NCBI RefSeq assembly: GCF_022539505.1
Contig: NC_061510.1
Span: forward strand, 40,697,047-40,761,046
From: Lolium rigidum
Taxonomy: Eukaryota > Streptophyta > Magnoliopsida > Poales > Poaceae
DNA length: 64,000 bases
Direction of reading: 5' to 3'
The first letter of the stretch is position 1, and every line of letters starts with the position of its first letter. Of the stretch, positions 1 through 12,249 are shown piece by piece. The notes beneath the pieces are model-generated. The model had not been told where the DNA came from and did no database searches. It saw nothing but the letters and a program-made list of their open reading frames with translations. A program made the translations under genes and the position numbers.

Positions 1-782
1 CTCCGACCAATAACCAATAGCGGGATCTGGAGATCCATAATGGCTCCCACATATTCAACGATGACTTTAGTGATCGAATGAACCATTCACATACGATACC
101 AATTCCCTTTGTCACGCGATATTTTACTTGTCCGAGGTTTGATCATCGGTATCACTCTATACCTTGTTCAACCTCGTCTCCGACAAGTACTCTTTACTCG
201 TACCGTGGTATGTGGTCTCTTATGAACTTATTCATATGCTTGCAAGACATTAGACGACATTCCACCGAGAGGGCCCGGAGTATATCTATCCGTCATCGGG
301 ATGGACAAATCCCACTGTTGATCCATATGCCTCAACTCATACTTTCCGGATACTTAATCCCACCTTTATAACCACCCATTTACGCAGTGGCGTTTGATGT
401 AATCAAAGTACCTTTCCGGTATAAGTGATTTACATGATCTCATGGTCATAAGGACTAGGTAACTATGTATCGAAAGCTTATAGCAAATAACTTAATGACG
501 AGATCTTATGCTACGCTTAATTGGGTGTGTCCATTACATCATTCATACAATGATATAACCTTGTTATTAATAACATCCAATGTTCATGATTATGAAATTA
601 ATCATCCATTAATCAACAAGCTAGTTAAGAGGCATACTAGGGACTCTTTGTTTGTCTACATATCACACATGTACCAATGTTTCGGTTAATACAATTATAG
701 CATGATATATAAACATTTATCATAAACATAAAGATATAAATAATAACCACTTTATTATTGCCTCTAGGGCATATCTCCTTCA
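1..782 (-). mobile_element. 3' LTR (partial) of Angela/BARE-like Copia element
   Basis: Partial long terminal repeat on the minus strand, cut by the window start. It ends at 782 with the element's 5'-type terminus (minus strand TGAAGGAGATATGCCC), followed directly by a polypurine tract, so this is the 3' LTR. It aligns end to end with 6,815-7,595 with three substitutions and one 1-base indel by my reading. The conserved start with a GCCCTAGAGGCAATAATAA-type motif is typical of the Angela/WIS/BARE Copia group of grasses. Short open frames inside are not genes. Confidence 0.9.
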
Positions 783-802
783 GTCTCCCACTTGCACTAG
801 AG
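783..802 (-). other. polypurine tract next to the 3' LTR
   Basis: On the minus strand this reads CTCTAGTGCAAGTGGGAGAC and abuts the LTR start. It is the plus-strand priming site expected at this position in a Copia element and fixes the orientation as minus. Confidence 0.8.
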
Positions 803-3800
803 TCAATAATCTAGTTTACATTTGTAAAGATATAACACCTTGGCGTTCTGGTGCTTTATCATGTATTGCTTACGGGAGAGGTTTTTAGTCATCGGATCTG
901 ACACGCTCAGAAACGTATGTATTTTGTAATTCATTTGCGTCTCAACGCATCACTCATTTCCAAATGAGTTGGCATTAAATATGTTTGATCTTCTGGTGGA
1001 ACCTTAATTCCGCTGTATCGAAATATGTCACTAATATTGTCACACACAATATAGCTTCAAAGTTCCGACTCGTCGGAACTACACCAAGTTCTCAAAGAAC
1101 CTCTTGACTTAACATCCTTTGTCATTGTCAAAACAATGACATACTCTGCCTTCTTTTGTAGAATCCTTCACAATATTTAGAACTCTTCTAAATCTAGCAT
1201 AGACAACTTCTAGCTCATTGTGCTACCTTTTAAACAATATATACTTAGTCTAATTTGAGATTGAAATTATATTTTATATGTGACAAAACCAATATCGGTG
1301 TAACACCTTACAGCGATTTGTTTGTCATTTCCTCATACAAAACTATATATATATATATATCCTTAGTTCTTCTAAAGTACTCAAGGATATTCTTACTGTC
1401 GTCCAATGATCATCATATGAATCATTCGGGTATATGCTCATAACACTTTATAGCACATGACATCTGATTGTGTACATATTATTCGTGATCTATAATCACT
1501 CATGTGTTTTTACTCATTGAGTGTCAGATACATTCAAGTCTTGTTAAAACTTAACATGACAAGAACATTTTCTTAATATTGAACTACTTCAATATCCATT
1601 CTATGTACTTTGACTTAAACTTATTATGTGTTTCAATCTATCTTTATAGATCTTGACACTAAATATGTTTCAGTCCATATTCTTTCATTGAAATTAATTT
1701 CTCAATGAAACCTTTTAATCAAGTATATAATTACATCATTTATAACCAACTATATGTCACCTACATAAAGTATTATAAATATGTCTCAACGCTCCCACTT
1801 AATTTCTTGCAAATGCAAGCCTCTTCATTGTCTCTTGATGAAATTAAAAACTCTTTGACTATTTCATCTGGTGAAGATTCCAACTCCGCGATACTCACTT
1901 CATCCAATTGAAGTTTGTATGCCTATCTAGTATTCTACGGACAGACAAAACTCTTGGTTGTATCTTGTATACACCTTTAGTACACATTTCTGATAAGTAA
2001 TGTATTTTGCCATCCTACTAACATATCTCATAAAAGAAATATGTAGTGATTACTAGAATAATCCACATAGACTATAAGCATTGCTACGGAAGATCTAATC
2101 TTATCATAGTCAACTCTTTGAACTTTGTCGTAAACAACTTTTCGACAAGTCAAGCTTCTTCAAGGATATTTCATCCAAGTCCATAAATTTTATAGATGTA
2201 TTTACTTTCAAAAAGTATTCATCTATCTTGGATTTCATGGTGTATAGCCATTTTAACGGAGTCAGGGCCCATCATAACTTCTTTGTTTGTAGTTGGTTTA
2301 TCATTTGTTCAAAATCAATCCTTTGTTCACAAATCATTTATTTGATCACAAAGTAAACCATACCTACAAGATTCAATATGTACTTCGATCTCCATGGCTA
2401 GAACACTTTGTAGTCATGGGAGCCATGATCGTTATGGCCGCTTCCGAAACCAATTCCGATGCTGCGCTACTCTGATCATTATGCTCAGGTTCATAAACCT
2501 TATCAAATTATATTGTCCTCCCACTCAAATACTTCACTAGAAACAATTTCTCGGAAATAAGAAACATTGACAAACACTTTTGTCTTTGTCTCGTGGGAAG
2601 AATTCCCAATCAAATTTTTGGGATAACCAACAAAGACATTCATCCGATTTTGGTTGTAAACTTATTTACTTACGCTATGCATACCAAAATTTAAGAAAAT
2701 ACTATCAGGGTTCATATCCATGCCATAACTCGTATGGTGTCATTTCAATGGATCATGATGATGCTCTATTCAGTGTAAAAGCGGTAGTCACTAAAGCATA
2801 ATCCACAAAAATATAATGGCGTCAATATCTTATCTCATCATTGATCCAACAAAGTTTGGACACATCTCTTGGATACTTTATCATCACTATGATACTCCAA
2901 GAAACGTGAGTTGTAGAACAATTTCATAACTCTCTTAGATGTTCGCTAAAACTCGTAATTCAAATATTTCCACCATGATCCAATCATAGATATTTGATTT
3001 TTCTATTACGATGATTTCCACTTCATGCTGAAATTTATTTGAATCCATTCAAATGTTTCAAACTTCTTCCTTATCGAATATATTCACATATATATACTCA
3101 ATTCATTGTTGGAAGTTTTCATGAAGTATAAGAATCTCCCGCACAACCTATGCCCAGTGAACCACATACATCATCATGTATTTTTCCACTAAGTTGGTTG
3201 CCCGTTCAACTCTTGGCCTATGAACGGTATTTCAGTCATTTTCTTTAGAAAAGATTTGCAAGCGCCAAACGATTCAAAAATCGAATGACTCCAAAAATCC
3301 ATTTGCATGGAGTTCCTTCATGCGTTCCTTTCTAATATGACCTAAATTGCGGTTCCACAAATAAGTGGAATTCAAATCATTTGCCTTATGGCATTTTAGC
3401 GTCGTATTATGTATGTGTGTTTCACCATTAAGATTTATAATAACTTATCCATCGTACATGGAGTAATGTCATAATTTGAACAACTCATTGTTTTCATTTG
3501 ACCAGAGCAAAATAACAATTATTAAGTTCTTTATTATAAATTCTAAGGGCTAGATAGAATGCCAACGACGAACACAATAACACTTTATTTTGTTCCGGAC
3601 GTGTATTCCTATCATACTCCTTGTCGAGTCACTTAGGCCATTGTATTCTTGTATTGCGTTGTTTTGTATGACACTTCATACCAACCAATATGGTACTAAT
3701 ACCCAAGAATTTCATTGTGTGACTTAACTAGGAATACAACCATAACATGTATATCATTTATATACACTTGAGCTAGACTTTCTAGTCTTTTCTTTTCTTT

Positions 3801-4019
3801 TTGCCAAAATATCTTTTGCAGTTTCTCTTTTAGCTTTCCTCATTATTCGGAAAAACACTTCAACATCAATAACTTCTAGGTTTGTTGGTCAAATACCAAT
3901 AACCTTGAGGTTCTTATTTTGAAGTTGATCATCATATGACAAGTGTTCCGATTTCACTATTAGTAACCTTGTAATATGATGAACAATTTCACTCATAATT
4001 TTATCCATCAATTCATGAC

Positions 4020-5035
4020 AACTTTCCGAGACCATGTCCGTACATGCTAGGCTCATAAAGTTTAACCTTAGTATTCGCATGTGCAAATCTGGCTTGCACC
4101 CGTTGTATGCACACGTAGAATCTATCACACCCGATCATCACGTGATGCTTCGATACGACGAGTCTTAGCAACGGTGCATACTAAGGACGATAACTTCATG
4201 GATATGCGAATATTATTAGTGCCCCAAAAGTTGGAGGATTGTGACGCCTGGCGTCTTCAACCTTCATACATTCCCATAAAACTTATGAGTTTATGTAGTC
4301 TCACCAAATTATATTCTATCATCTTGTATAAGGTCTTAGATATCACATATATCTCATACCTTGATTATTTCGAAAACTAATTTTTCAGCTCCTTACTTTT
4401 CAAACAAATTTGAACGGAGACAAGATAACTTTAGGTACTAATTGAAAACATAGCTCTTTGAATCAACAATTTGAGGTTTACTAAAAGTTTGCAATAGGAC
4501 TTAATCAATTCTTGATTCTTTAACAATACGGTACCAATCCGTAAAGTTTCTTGTCGATTTTAACGGTATTTCTATCTCAATTACAAGACTAGCGCATAGT
4601 AGTAAACGGATGCCAATACTACAAAATTAATTCAAAATACTACTCAGACTAAGTTTATGATAATTAGTTCATGTTTTAATCTAATTACTAATGAACTCCC
4701 ACTTCATACAACATCCGTCATAGTTGTTAAGTGGTACACAATCCACATCCACTACACCAAAACCGATCATCACGTGAGATGATGTAGCTTCAATGGTGAA
4801 CATCAACATGTTGATCATATCATCCATATGACTCGTGTTCAACCTTTCGGTTTCCGTTGTCCCGAGGCCATGTCCGTACATGCTAGGCTCGTCAAGCAAA
4901 CCCAAGTATTCCGCGTGTGCAACATGGCTTACACCCGTTGTATGTGAACGTTGAATCTATCACATCCGATCATCACGAGATGCTTCGAAACGACGAAGCT
5001 GTACAACGGTGCATACGAGGGAAGAACACTTTATT
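4020..5035. repeat. direct duplication inside the Copia internal domain
   Basis: A segment at about 4,020-4,200 recurs at about 4,855-5,035. Both copies contain CCATGTCCGTACATGCTAGG, then a diverged stretch with cacccgttgtatg and ccgatcatcacg, and end near an aacggtgcatac motif. The copies are clearly diverged, so the duplication predates the last transposition. Confidence 0.7.
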
Positions 5036-5786
5036 ATCTTGATATTAATGTGAGGGATCATCTTATAATGCTACCGTCGCGATCTAAGCAAAATAAGATG
5101 CATAAAGGATTAACATCACATGCAATTCATATGTGATATGATATGGCCCTTTAGTCTTTGCGCCTTCGATCTTCATCTCCAAAGCACGGACATGATCTCC
5201 ATCATCAACGGGCATGATCTCCATCATCGTCGGCGTAGCGTCAAGGTCCATGGCGCCGTCTTCATGGTTGTTCACCTCATGTAGCAACTATTACAACTAA
5301 TTTGAAAAACTACTCAACATGAAATTTAAAGACAACCATAAGGCTCTGCCGGTTGCCACAATACAATAATGATCATCTCATACATATTCATCATCACATT
5401 ATGGCCATATCACATCACCAAACCCTGCAAAAACAAGTTAGACGTCTCTAATTTGGTTTGCATATTTTACGTGGTTTAGGGTTTTCGATAGAGATCTAAT
5501 CTACCTACGAACATGAACCACAACGGTGATACTAATGTTGTCAGTAGAATAGTAAATTGAATCTTCACTATAGTAGGAGAGACAGACACCCGCAAAGCCT
5601 CTTATGCAATACAAGTTGCATGTCGAACGAGGAACAAGTCTCATGAACGCGGTCATGTAAAGTTAGTCCGGGCCGCTTCATCCCACTATGCCACAAAGAT
5701 GCAAAGTACTCAACTAAAGATAACAAGAGCATCAACGCCCACAAAACCATTGTGTTCTACTCGTGCAACCATCTATGCATAGACAC

Positions 5787-5799
5787 GGCTCTGATACCA
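5787..5799 (-). other. primer-binding site (initiator Met tRNA)
   Basis: The minus strand reads TGGTATCAGAGCC one base from the 5' LTR end. This is the standard initiator-Met tRNA primer site of plant Copia elements and identifies 5,801-7,595 as the 5' LTR. Confidence 0.9.
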
Positions 5800-5800
5800 C

Positions 5801-7595
5801 TGTAGGATAACGTTGCATAGAAAACAAAAATTTTCCTACCGCGAACACGCAATCCAAGCCAAGATGCAATCTAGAAGACGGTAGCAACGAGGGGGTATCG
5901 AGTCTCACCCTTGAAGAGATTCCAAAGCCTACAAGATGAGGCTCTTGTTGCTGCGGTAGACGTTCACTTGCCGCTTGCAAAAGCGCGTAGAAGATCTTGA
6001 TCACGATCGCTTCGTCGCCACGAACGGGCAGCACCTCCGTACTCGGTCACACGTTCGGTTGTTGATGAAGACGACGTCCACCTCCCCGTTCCGGCGGGCA
6101 GCGGAAGTAGTAGCTCCTCTTGAATCCGACGGCACGACGGCGTGGTGTCGGTGGTGGTGGAGAAATCCGGCGGAGCTTCGCTTAAGCGTGCGGGATGTGG
6201 TGGAGGAGAGAGACCGCTAGGGTTTGGGGAGAGAGGGGGGTTGGGCGCCGGCCCTCTAAGGGGTGCGGCCAAGGCTGAGGCTTGAAGTGGTCAGCCCCCT
6301 CTCCTATGCCCCTCATTATATAGGTGGAAGCCCCAAGAGTTCTAGTCCAAGTCTTCGAATAAGACCCCAACACTAAAACCTCCCAAAAGTGGGAAACCTA
6401 CTCAAGGGGGGAGTCCTACTCAAGGTGGGACTCCCACCTTTCCTTGAGGTGGGGCTGGCCGGCCACCAAGGTGGAGTCCACCTTGGACTCCTCCTCTTTA
6501 GGGTTTGTCCGGCCATGCTAGTGGAGTCCCTCCGGGACTCCACCTTCCATAGTGCCATTTTTCCGGACTTTTCTAGAACCTTCTAGAACCTGCCATAAAT
6601 GCATCGGATCATTTCCAAACTTGGAATATGACTTCCTATATATGAATCTTATTCTCCGGACCATTCGGAACTCCTCGTGATGTCCGGGATCTCATCCGGG
6701 ACTCCGAACAAATATTTGAACTCCATTCCATATTCAAGTTCTACCATTTCAACATCCAACTTTAAGTGTGTCACCCTACGGTTCGCGAACTATGCGGACA
6801 TGGTTGAGTACTCACTCCGACCAATAACCAATAGCGGGATCCGGAGATCCATAATGGCTCCCACATATTCAACGATGACTTTAGTGATCGAATGAACCAT
6901 TCACATACGATACCAATTCCCTTTGTCACGCGATATTTTACTTGTCCGAGGTTTGATCATCGGTATCACTCTATACCTTGTTCAACCTCGTCTCCGACAA
7001 GTACTCTTTACTCGTACCGTGGTATGTGGTCTCTTATGAACTTATTCATATGCTTGCAAGACATTAGACGACATTCCACCGAGAGGGCCCGAGTATATCT
7101 ATCCGTCATCGGGATGGACAAATCCCACTGTTGATCCATATGCCTCAACTCATACTTTCCGGATACTTAATCCCACCTTTATAACCACCCATTTACGCAG
7201 TGGCGTTTGATGTAATCAAAGTACCTTTCCGGTATAAGTGATTTACATGATCTCATGGTCATAAGGACTAGGTAACTATGTATCGAAAGCTTATAGCAAA
7301 TAACTTAATGAAGAGATCTTATGCTACGCTTAATTGGGTGTGTCCATTACATCATTCATACAATGATATAACCTTGTTATTAATAACATCCAATGTTCAT
7401 GATTATGAAACTAATCATCCATTAATCAACAAGCTAGTTAAGAGGCATACTAGGGACTCTTTGTTTGTCTACATATCACACATGTACCAATGTTTCGGTT
7501 AATACAATTATAGCATGATATATAAACATTTATCATAAACATAAAGATATAAATAATAACCACTTTATTATTGCCTCTAGGGCATATCTCCTTCA
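5801..7595 (-). mobile_element. 5' LTR of Angela/BARE-like Copia element
   Basis: Complete 1,795-bp LTR on the minus strand, from TGAAGG (7,595) to CCTACA (5,801), with TG...CA ends. The length fits the Angela/WIS/BARE group (about 1.7-1.8 kb). It carries the duplicate of window bases 1-782. The bases to its right (catta, 7,596-7,600) should be the target-site duplication, but the partner lies outside the window. To its right the sequence is interior of a Gypsy element, so this Copia element inserted into that older element. Confidence 0.92.
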
Positions 7596-10538
7596 CATTA
7601 TATGTTTAATACATCTCCTTCTAGTAACGATGATGGTATGGTCACAAATGAACATATTGTGAAAGATAACTATTCTATTTCTTATGATGACACTGTGCCC
7701 CCAATCTTTGATGATTATTATAAAGAATGCTATGATATAGGTTATAACTATCCTTATGAAACTTGTCATAGTTATGATTGGGTTGCCAAAAACAATTCCC
7801 TTAGTATGCAACTTGTTTACCATGTTCAAATTCTTGATAATGATCTTGCTCCAATTACTATTAATGAGAAGAATTCTTCTTATGCCAAAATTAATGATAC
7901 ATTTATGCATATGAACCATGAAAAGAATGTTTTAAGTGATGGTTATATTGTGGATTTCATTAATGATGCTACTGAAAGTTATTATGAGAGAGGGAAACAT
8001 GGTTATATGCATCTTAATAATATTAAGTTTCCCCTCTTTATGTTGAGAATCTTGAAGTTACTTGTGTTTTATCTTCCTATGCTTGTCACTTTGTTCTTCA
8101 TGAATTCATTTGTGTACAAGATTCCTTTTCATAGGAAGTGGGTTAGGCTTAAATGTGCTTTGAATTTGCTTCTCGATGCTCTCTTTTGCTTCAACTCTTA
8201 TTTTGTGCGAGCATCGTTAAAATTGCTGAGCCCATCTTAATGGCTATAAAGAAAGAACTTCTTGGGAGATAACCCATGTGTTTATTTTGATACTGTTTTA
8301 TTGTGTCTTGGAAGTTGTTACTACTGTAGCAACCTCTCCTTATCTTATTTTATTGCATTGTTGTGCCAAGTAAAGTCTTTGATAGCAAGGTTCATACTAG
8401 ATTTGGATTTCTGCGAGAAGCAGTTTCGTCCGTCACGAATTTGGGCGGGGTTCTCCGTAGGTAACTCGGAAAAATCTGCCAATTTACGTGCGCGATCCTC
8501 AGATATGTACGCAACTTTCATTCAATTTGAGCATTTTCATCTGAGCAAGTCCAGTGCCTCTAAAAAATTCGTCTTTACGGACTGTTCCGTTTTGACAGAT
8601 TCTGTCTTTTATTTCGCATTGCCTCTTTTGCTATGTTGGATGGATTTCTTTGTTCCATTAACTTCCAGTAGCTTTGGGCAATGTCCAGAAGTGTTAAGAA
8701 TGATTGTGTTATCTCTGAACATGTGAATTTTTGATTATGCACTAACCCTCTAATGAGTTTGTTTCGAGTTTGGTGTGGAGGAAGTTTTCAAGGGTCAAGA
8801 GAGGAGAATGATATACTATGATCAAGAAGAGTGAAAAGTATAACCTTGGGGATGCCCCCGTGGTTCATCCCTGCATATTTCAAGAAGACCTAAGCATCTA
8901 AGCTTGGGGATGCCCAAGGCATCCCCTTCTTCATCGACAACTTATCAGGTTTCTTCTCTTGAAACTATATTTTTATTCGGTCACATCTTATGTACTTTAC
9001 TTGGAGCGTCTGTTTGTTTTTGTTTATGTTTGAATAAGTTCATCCTTGTGTGGGAGAGAGACACGCTCCGCTTGTTCATATGAACACTAGTGTTCTTCGC
9101 TTTTACTTTTAATGTTCATGGCGAAGGTTGAAACTGCTTCGTTCATTGTTATATGGTTGGAAACAGAAAATGCTGCATGTGGTAAATGGTATAATGTCTT
9201 GAATAATTTGATACTTGGCAATTGTTGTGCTCATATAGATTATGTTTAAGCTCTTGCATCATGTACTTTGTATCCATTAATGAAGAACTGCATAGAGCTT
9301 GTTAAAATTTGGTTTGCATGATTGTTCTCTAGAGTCCAGATATTTTCTGGTTAAGGTGTTTGAACAACAAGGAAGACGATGTAAAGTCTTATAATGCTTA
9401 CAATATGTTCATATGTGAGTCTTGCTGTACCATTTTATACTTGAGTTTGCTTCAAACAACCTTGCTAGCCTAGCCTTGTATTGAGAGGGATTCTTCTCGT
9501 GCATCCAAATCCTTGAGCCAAAAACTATGCCATTTGTGTCCACCATACCTACCTATTACATGGTATTTCTCTGCCATTTCAAGCAAATACTTCATGTGCT
9601 ACATTTAAACAATTCAAAAGCTATTATCTCTTATTTGTGTCAATATTTTATAGCTCATGAGGAAGTATGTGGTGTTTTATCTTTCGATCTTGTCATTTAC
9701 TTTTGACAGACTTTCACAATGGACTAATGGCTTCATCCGCTTATCCAATAATTTTGCAAAAAGAGCTGGCGCGGGGTTCCCAGCCCCCAAATTAATCAAC
9801 CTTCATTAATAATTCTCTTCACATGTTTTGCTCTGATCTATCAGTAAGCAACTTAATTTTGCAAATAGACACTCCTCCATGGTATGTGAATGTTGGAAGA
9901 CACCTGAGGATTCGGTTAGCCATGACTTGTGTAAGCAAAAGGTTGGGAGGAGTGTCATCCATAAATAATGAAACTAAAATACATAAGTAAACAAAAGAGA
10001 AGAGGGATGATCTACCTTGCTGGTAGAGATAACGTCCTTCATGGGAGCCGCTCTTGAAAGTCTGGTTGACAAGGTAGTTAGAGTACCCATTACCATTCGT
10101 TGACAACAACAAACACCTCTCAAAACTTTATTTTTATACTCTCTATATGATTTCAAAACTTAAAAAGCTCTAGCACATGATTTAATCCTCGCTTCCCTCT
10201 GTGAAGGGCCATTCTTTTACTTTATGTTGAGTCAGTTTACCTACTTCCTTCCATCTTAGAAGCAAACACTTGTGTCAACTGTGCATTGATTCTTACATGT
10301 TTACCTATTGCACTTGCTATATTGCTTTATGTTGATAACTATCCATGAGATATACATGTTACAAGTTGAAAGCAACTGCTGAAACTTAAATCTTCCTTTG
10401 TGTTGCTTCAATGCCTTTATTATGAATTTATTGCTTATGAGTTAACTATTATGCAAGTCTTATTGATGCTTGTCTTGAAAGTACTATTCATGAAAAGTCT
10501 TTGATATATGATTCAGTTGTTTAGTCATTATCTGCAGC
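7596..10538 (+). mobile_element. 3' part of an Athila-like Gypsy element
   Basis: The segment starts inside an open frame at the Copia insertion point and runs through AT-rich non-coding sequence typical of the pol-to-3'LTR interval of grass Gypsy elements, including an agcttggggatgccc motif (8,900-8,920). Bases ~9,460-10,260 match ~58,195-58,990 of the complete Athila-like element, on the same strand. The segment breaks off near 10,538 without a recognisable 3' LTR, so its right end is deleted. The left part lies beyond the Copia insertion and the window edge. Confidence 0.7.
7602..8240 (+). CDS. Gypsy accessory ORF in the position after pol
   Basis: Open frame of 212 codons. The N-terminal two thirds is acidic and rich in Asn, Asp and Tyr. 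From about residue 145 it has two hydrophobic stretches around a basic IPFHRKWVRLK motif that I have seen repeatedly in grass Gypsy elements. The frame is already open at the Copia boundary (7,596), so its true N-terminus is probably lost. In Athila-type elements an additional ORF lies after integrase, and this could be one, with possible membrane segments. It is part of the transposon, not a host gene, and its function is unknown. Confidence 0.5.
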   Translation: MFNTSPSSNDDGMVTNEHIVKDNYSISYDDTVPPIFDDYYKECYDIGYNYPYETCHSYDWVAKNNSLSMQLVYHVQILDNDLAPITINEKNSSYAKINDTFMHMNHEKNVLSDGYIVDFINDATESYYERGKHGYMHLNNIKFPLFMLRILKLLVFYLPMLVTLFFMNSFVYKIPFHRKWVRLKCALNLLLDALFCFNSYFVRASLKLLSPS

Positions 10539-10889
10539 GCGGCGTCGACGTTATCTTCCGCACGATTTCAAAGAAAGTATGTTGTATTTCTTTTATCTGT
10601 GTTGTTTATCGGGGATCTAGGATTACCCGAATCAGAACCCAAATTATCGGCTACCCAAATTATCGAATCTCAAAAAATTTGTACAAATTTTAAATGCCAT
10701 TTTTAAAACCCGAATTTACCCATTCCGAGATTTCGAAAAATATCGAACGGTCACAAAACAAAACAAATACACCTTTTCACGGGCGCGCAGCGCATGGCCA
10801 CGGGCTCCACCCCGGACCCCAGACGTGTAGTATGAAACCCGGTTTTGGGCCGTCCGTTCCGACTTTCAAGTCCGCGGCGTCGTGTAGCT
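10539..10889 (+). promoter_or_regulatory. upstream region of the PNRC-like gene
   Basis: About 350 bp between the Gypsy fragment and the CT-rich leader of the next gene. The first half is AT-rich with short repeats of an aattatcg motif (10,640-10,665). From ~10,780 it becomes GC-rich. I see no clear TATA box at a fixed distance. The promoter role is inferred from position only. Confidence 0.35.
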
Positions 10890-11113
10890 GATAGAGGGAG
10901 CTGCTGCTGCTTTCCCTTCCCTTCCACACCCCACTCCACCCTCAACCGCAACCACACCTCATCAGCTCCCACCCACCTCCACCTCCACCGCCCCTTCTCG
11001 CCACCCAGATCTCGACGCAGCGGCCAGATCCATCCACGCCCGGCCGCCCGCCTCGTGAGGATCATCCGTCCGCCGCGCCCCCACGTCCCTCGCCGCCCCG
11101 GCTCGTCGGATCG

Positions 11114-11629
11114 GTGAGTTGCGAAATGGCGCTACGTGCTTCTGAGTTTTTTTGGGGGATTTGTGCTGGTGGCTTGTTCTGATCCGTGGTGGTGCGATTC
11201 CTCGATGCAGCGTGTGTGCGCTCGCGTGCCCGAGGCATTTCCGGACGGCGGAGAGGAGCTCGGAGGCGATCTGAGAGGGAGGGTCGTGCGGTCCCATTTC
11301 GTGCTCCTGTGTGTTGCGATCCGTTCATCGGCTGTAGATCCGCCAAGGTACCCTTCGATCTCTAATAGATCTACGCGTCCGCAAATATCTGCTCTGCATC
11401 TGTATGGTTTCGTTTCATGTAAATGGAGCCGCGCGGGGAGCAATCCCTGTTATTATTCTATAAAAAAATCTGCTCTGCATGGTATAGTTTACCATTTCAA
11501 CGCTGAAACCGTAGTTCTGTATGTGCTCGTTCACACCAAAGTCGATGCTTTTCTCAAGTTTTCACCGTTGCCTAGCTCCCTAATGAAATTGCCAATGTCT
11601 GACGTGCGTTCCATTTGGTTTGGCACCAG
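11114..11629 (+). other. predicted intron in the 5' UTR of the PNRC-like gene
   Basis: A consensus donor (G|GTGAGT at 11,114) and an acceptor ending caccag (11,629) flank 516 bp upstream of the start codon. Non-coding exon 1 would run from about 10,890, which is CT-rich like many grass leaders. A long frame that reads through the intron is unlikely to be protein. The acceptor has a weak pyrimidine tract, so its exact base is uncertain. Confidence 0.6.
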
Positions 11630-11667
11630 GGCTCGTTCGACCTGCCACTCTGACAATTCGTCTGGCC

Positions 11668-12249
11668 ATGGAGACTCTGGTCATCTCGCAGCAGCAGCAG
11701 CAGCGCAGCCACCACCACCACTCCGGCCGCCGGAGGAGGCCATCGCCGCACTTCTCATCGCCCCACCCCATGCGCGGCTACCAGGCCGTCAACTGCCGCG
11801 CCTTCCACTCCAGCGTCAGCATCGGCATCCTGCCGTCCCCGCCCACGCCACCACCTGCACGCCCCACACGGAACTACTCCCCGGAGCCCAAGACCCCGAA
11901 GCAGCAGCAGCAGCTGCACAACGGGAAGAAGCGCAGCCGAGCCATCCCCATCACTCCATCAGCAGGATCTCCTCCTACCGGTCCCGAGCTCTGGGCCGGC
12001 CCGGCCTACTCCAACTCGCCGCCGCCCAGCTCACTGCCCATACCAAAGTTCTCCTCCCTCCACCAGAAGCGCAGTGTCTCGCTCGAGTTGCCGCCTGCTG
12101 ACCGATCCGACCATGTCGAGCTGCTTGTGCATGCCAAGTCAGCACCTTCCACACCCACTGCCGGCTCAACTCTGGGCTTCTTTGGTGACGACGACACTGC
12201 CATTGCGACGGAGAATCTCAGGAGGATCCTCCATCTGGATATCGCCTAG
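11668..12249 (+). CDS. Pro/Gln-rich protein with PNRC-like motif
   Basis: Single coding exon, 193 residues. I start at the ATG at 11,668 (METLVISQ) because an in-frame ATG 16 codons upstream lies in the predicted intron. Order of features: Gln and His runs (residues ~8-22), a basic Arg-rich stretch (~24-29), Pro-rich linkers, then the best conserved block GPELWAGPAYSNSPPPSSLP and IPKF at ~115-138. It ends with an acidic FFGDDD patch and a short helix-like tail (ENLRRILHLDIA). The block resembles the PNRC motif (aromatic-AGP-x-F/Y, then SPxPSSLPxPxF), which in animals and fungi binds decapping factors through a proline-rich ligand. A role in mRNA decay is inference only. The first Gln run is encoded by CAG repeats and could vary in length. 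Confidence 0.75.
   Translation: METLVISQQQQQRSHHHHSGRRRRPSPHFSSPHPMRGYQAVNCRAFHSSVSIGILPSPPTPPPARPTRNYSPEPKTPKQQQQLHNGKKRSRAIPITPSAGSPPTGPELWAGPAYSNSPPPSSLPIPKFSSLHQKRSVSLELPPADRSDHVELLVHAKSAPSTPTAGSTLGFFGDDDTAIATENLRRILHLDIA

Larger units (their letters stand above)
783..5800 (-). pseudogene. degenerate internal domain of the Copia element (gag-pol remnant)
   Basis: About 5 kb between the LTRs. No minus-strand frame exceeds roughly 100 residues. Remnants of a Copia polyprotein are still readable: a C-terminal tail with a DPMTKNLS-type motif ending at a TGA (803-805), and an RT-upstream FVGYP-type motif near 2,490-2,655. Stops and frameshifts lie throughout, and the part nearest the primer site (3,900-5,750) has no recognisable gag. 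The element therefore could not make its own proteins; any recent movement would have needed enzymes supplied in trans. Which Copia family supplied them cannot be read here. Confidence 0.75.

Noticed and set aside
7593..7919. 108-codon minus-strand frame
   Set aside because: Antisense to the Gypsy accessory frame and Ile/Asn-rich, as expected from its complement.
11136..12101. 321-codon plus-strand frame
   Set aside because: It reads through the predicted 5' UTR intron and out of frame over the real coding exon; the 11,668-12,249 frame has the conserved motif.
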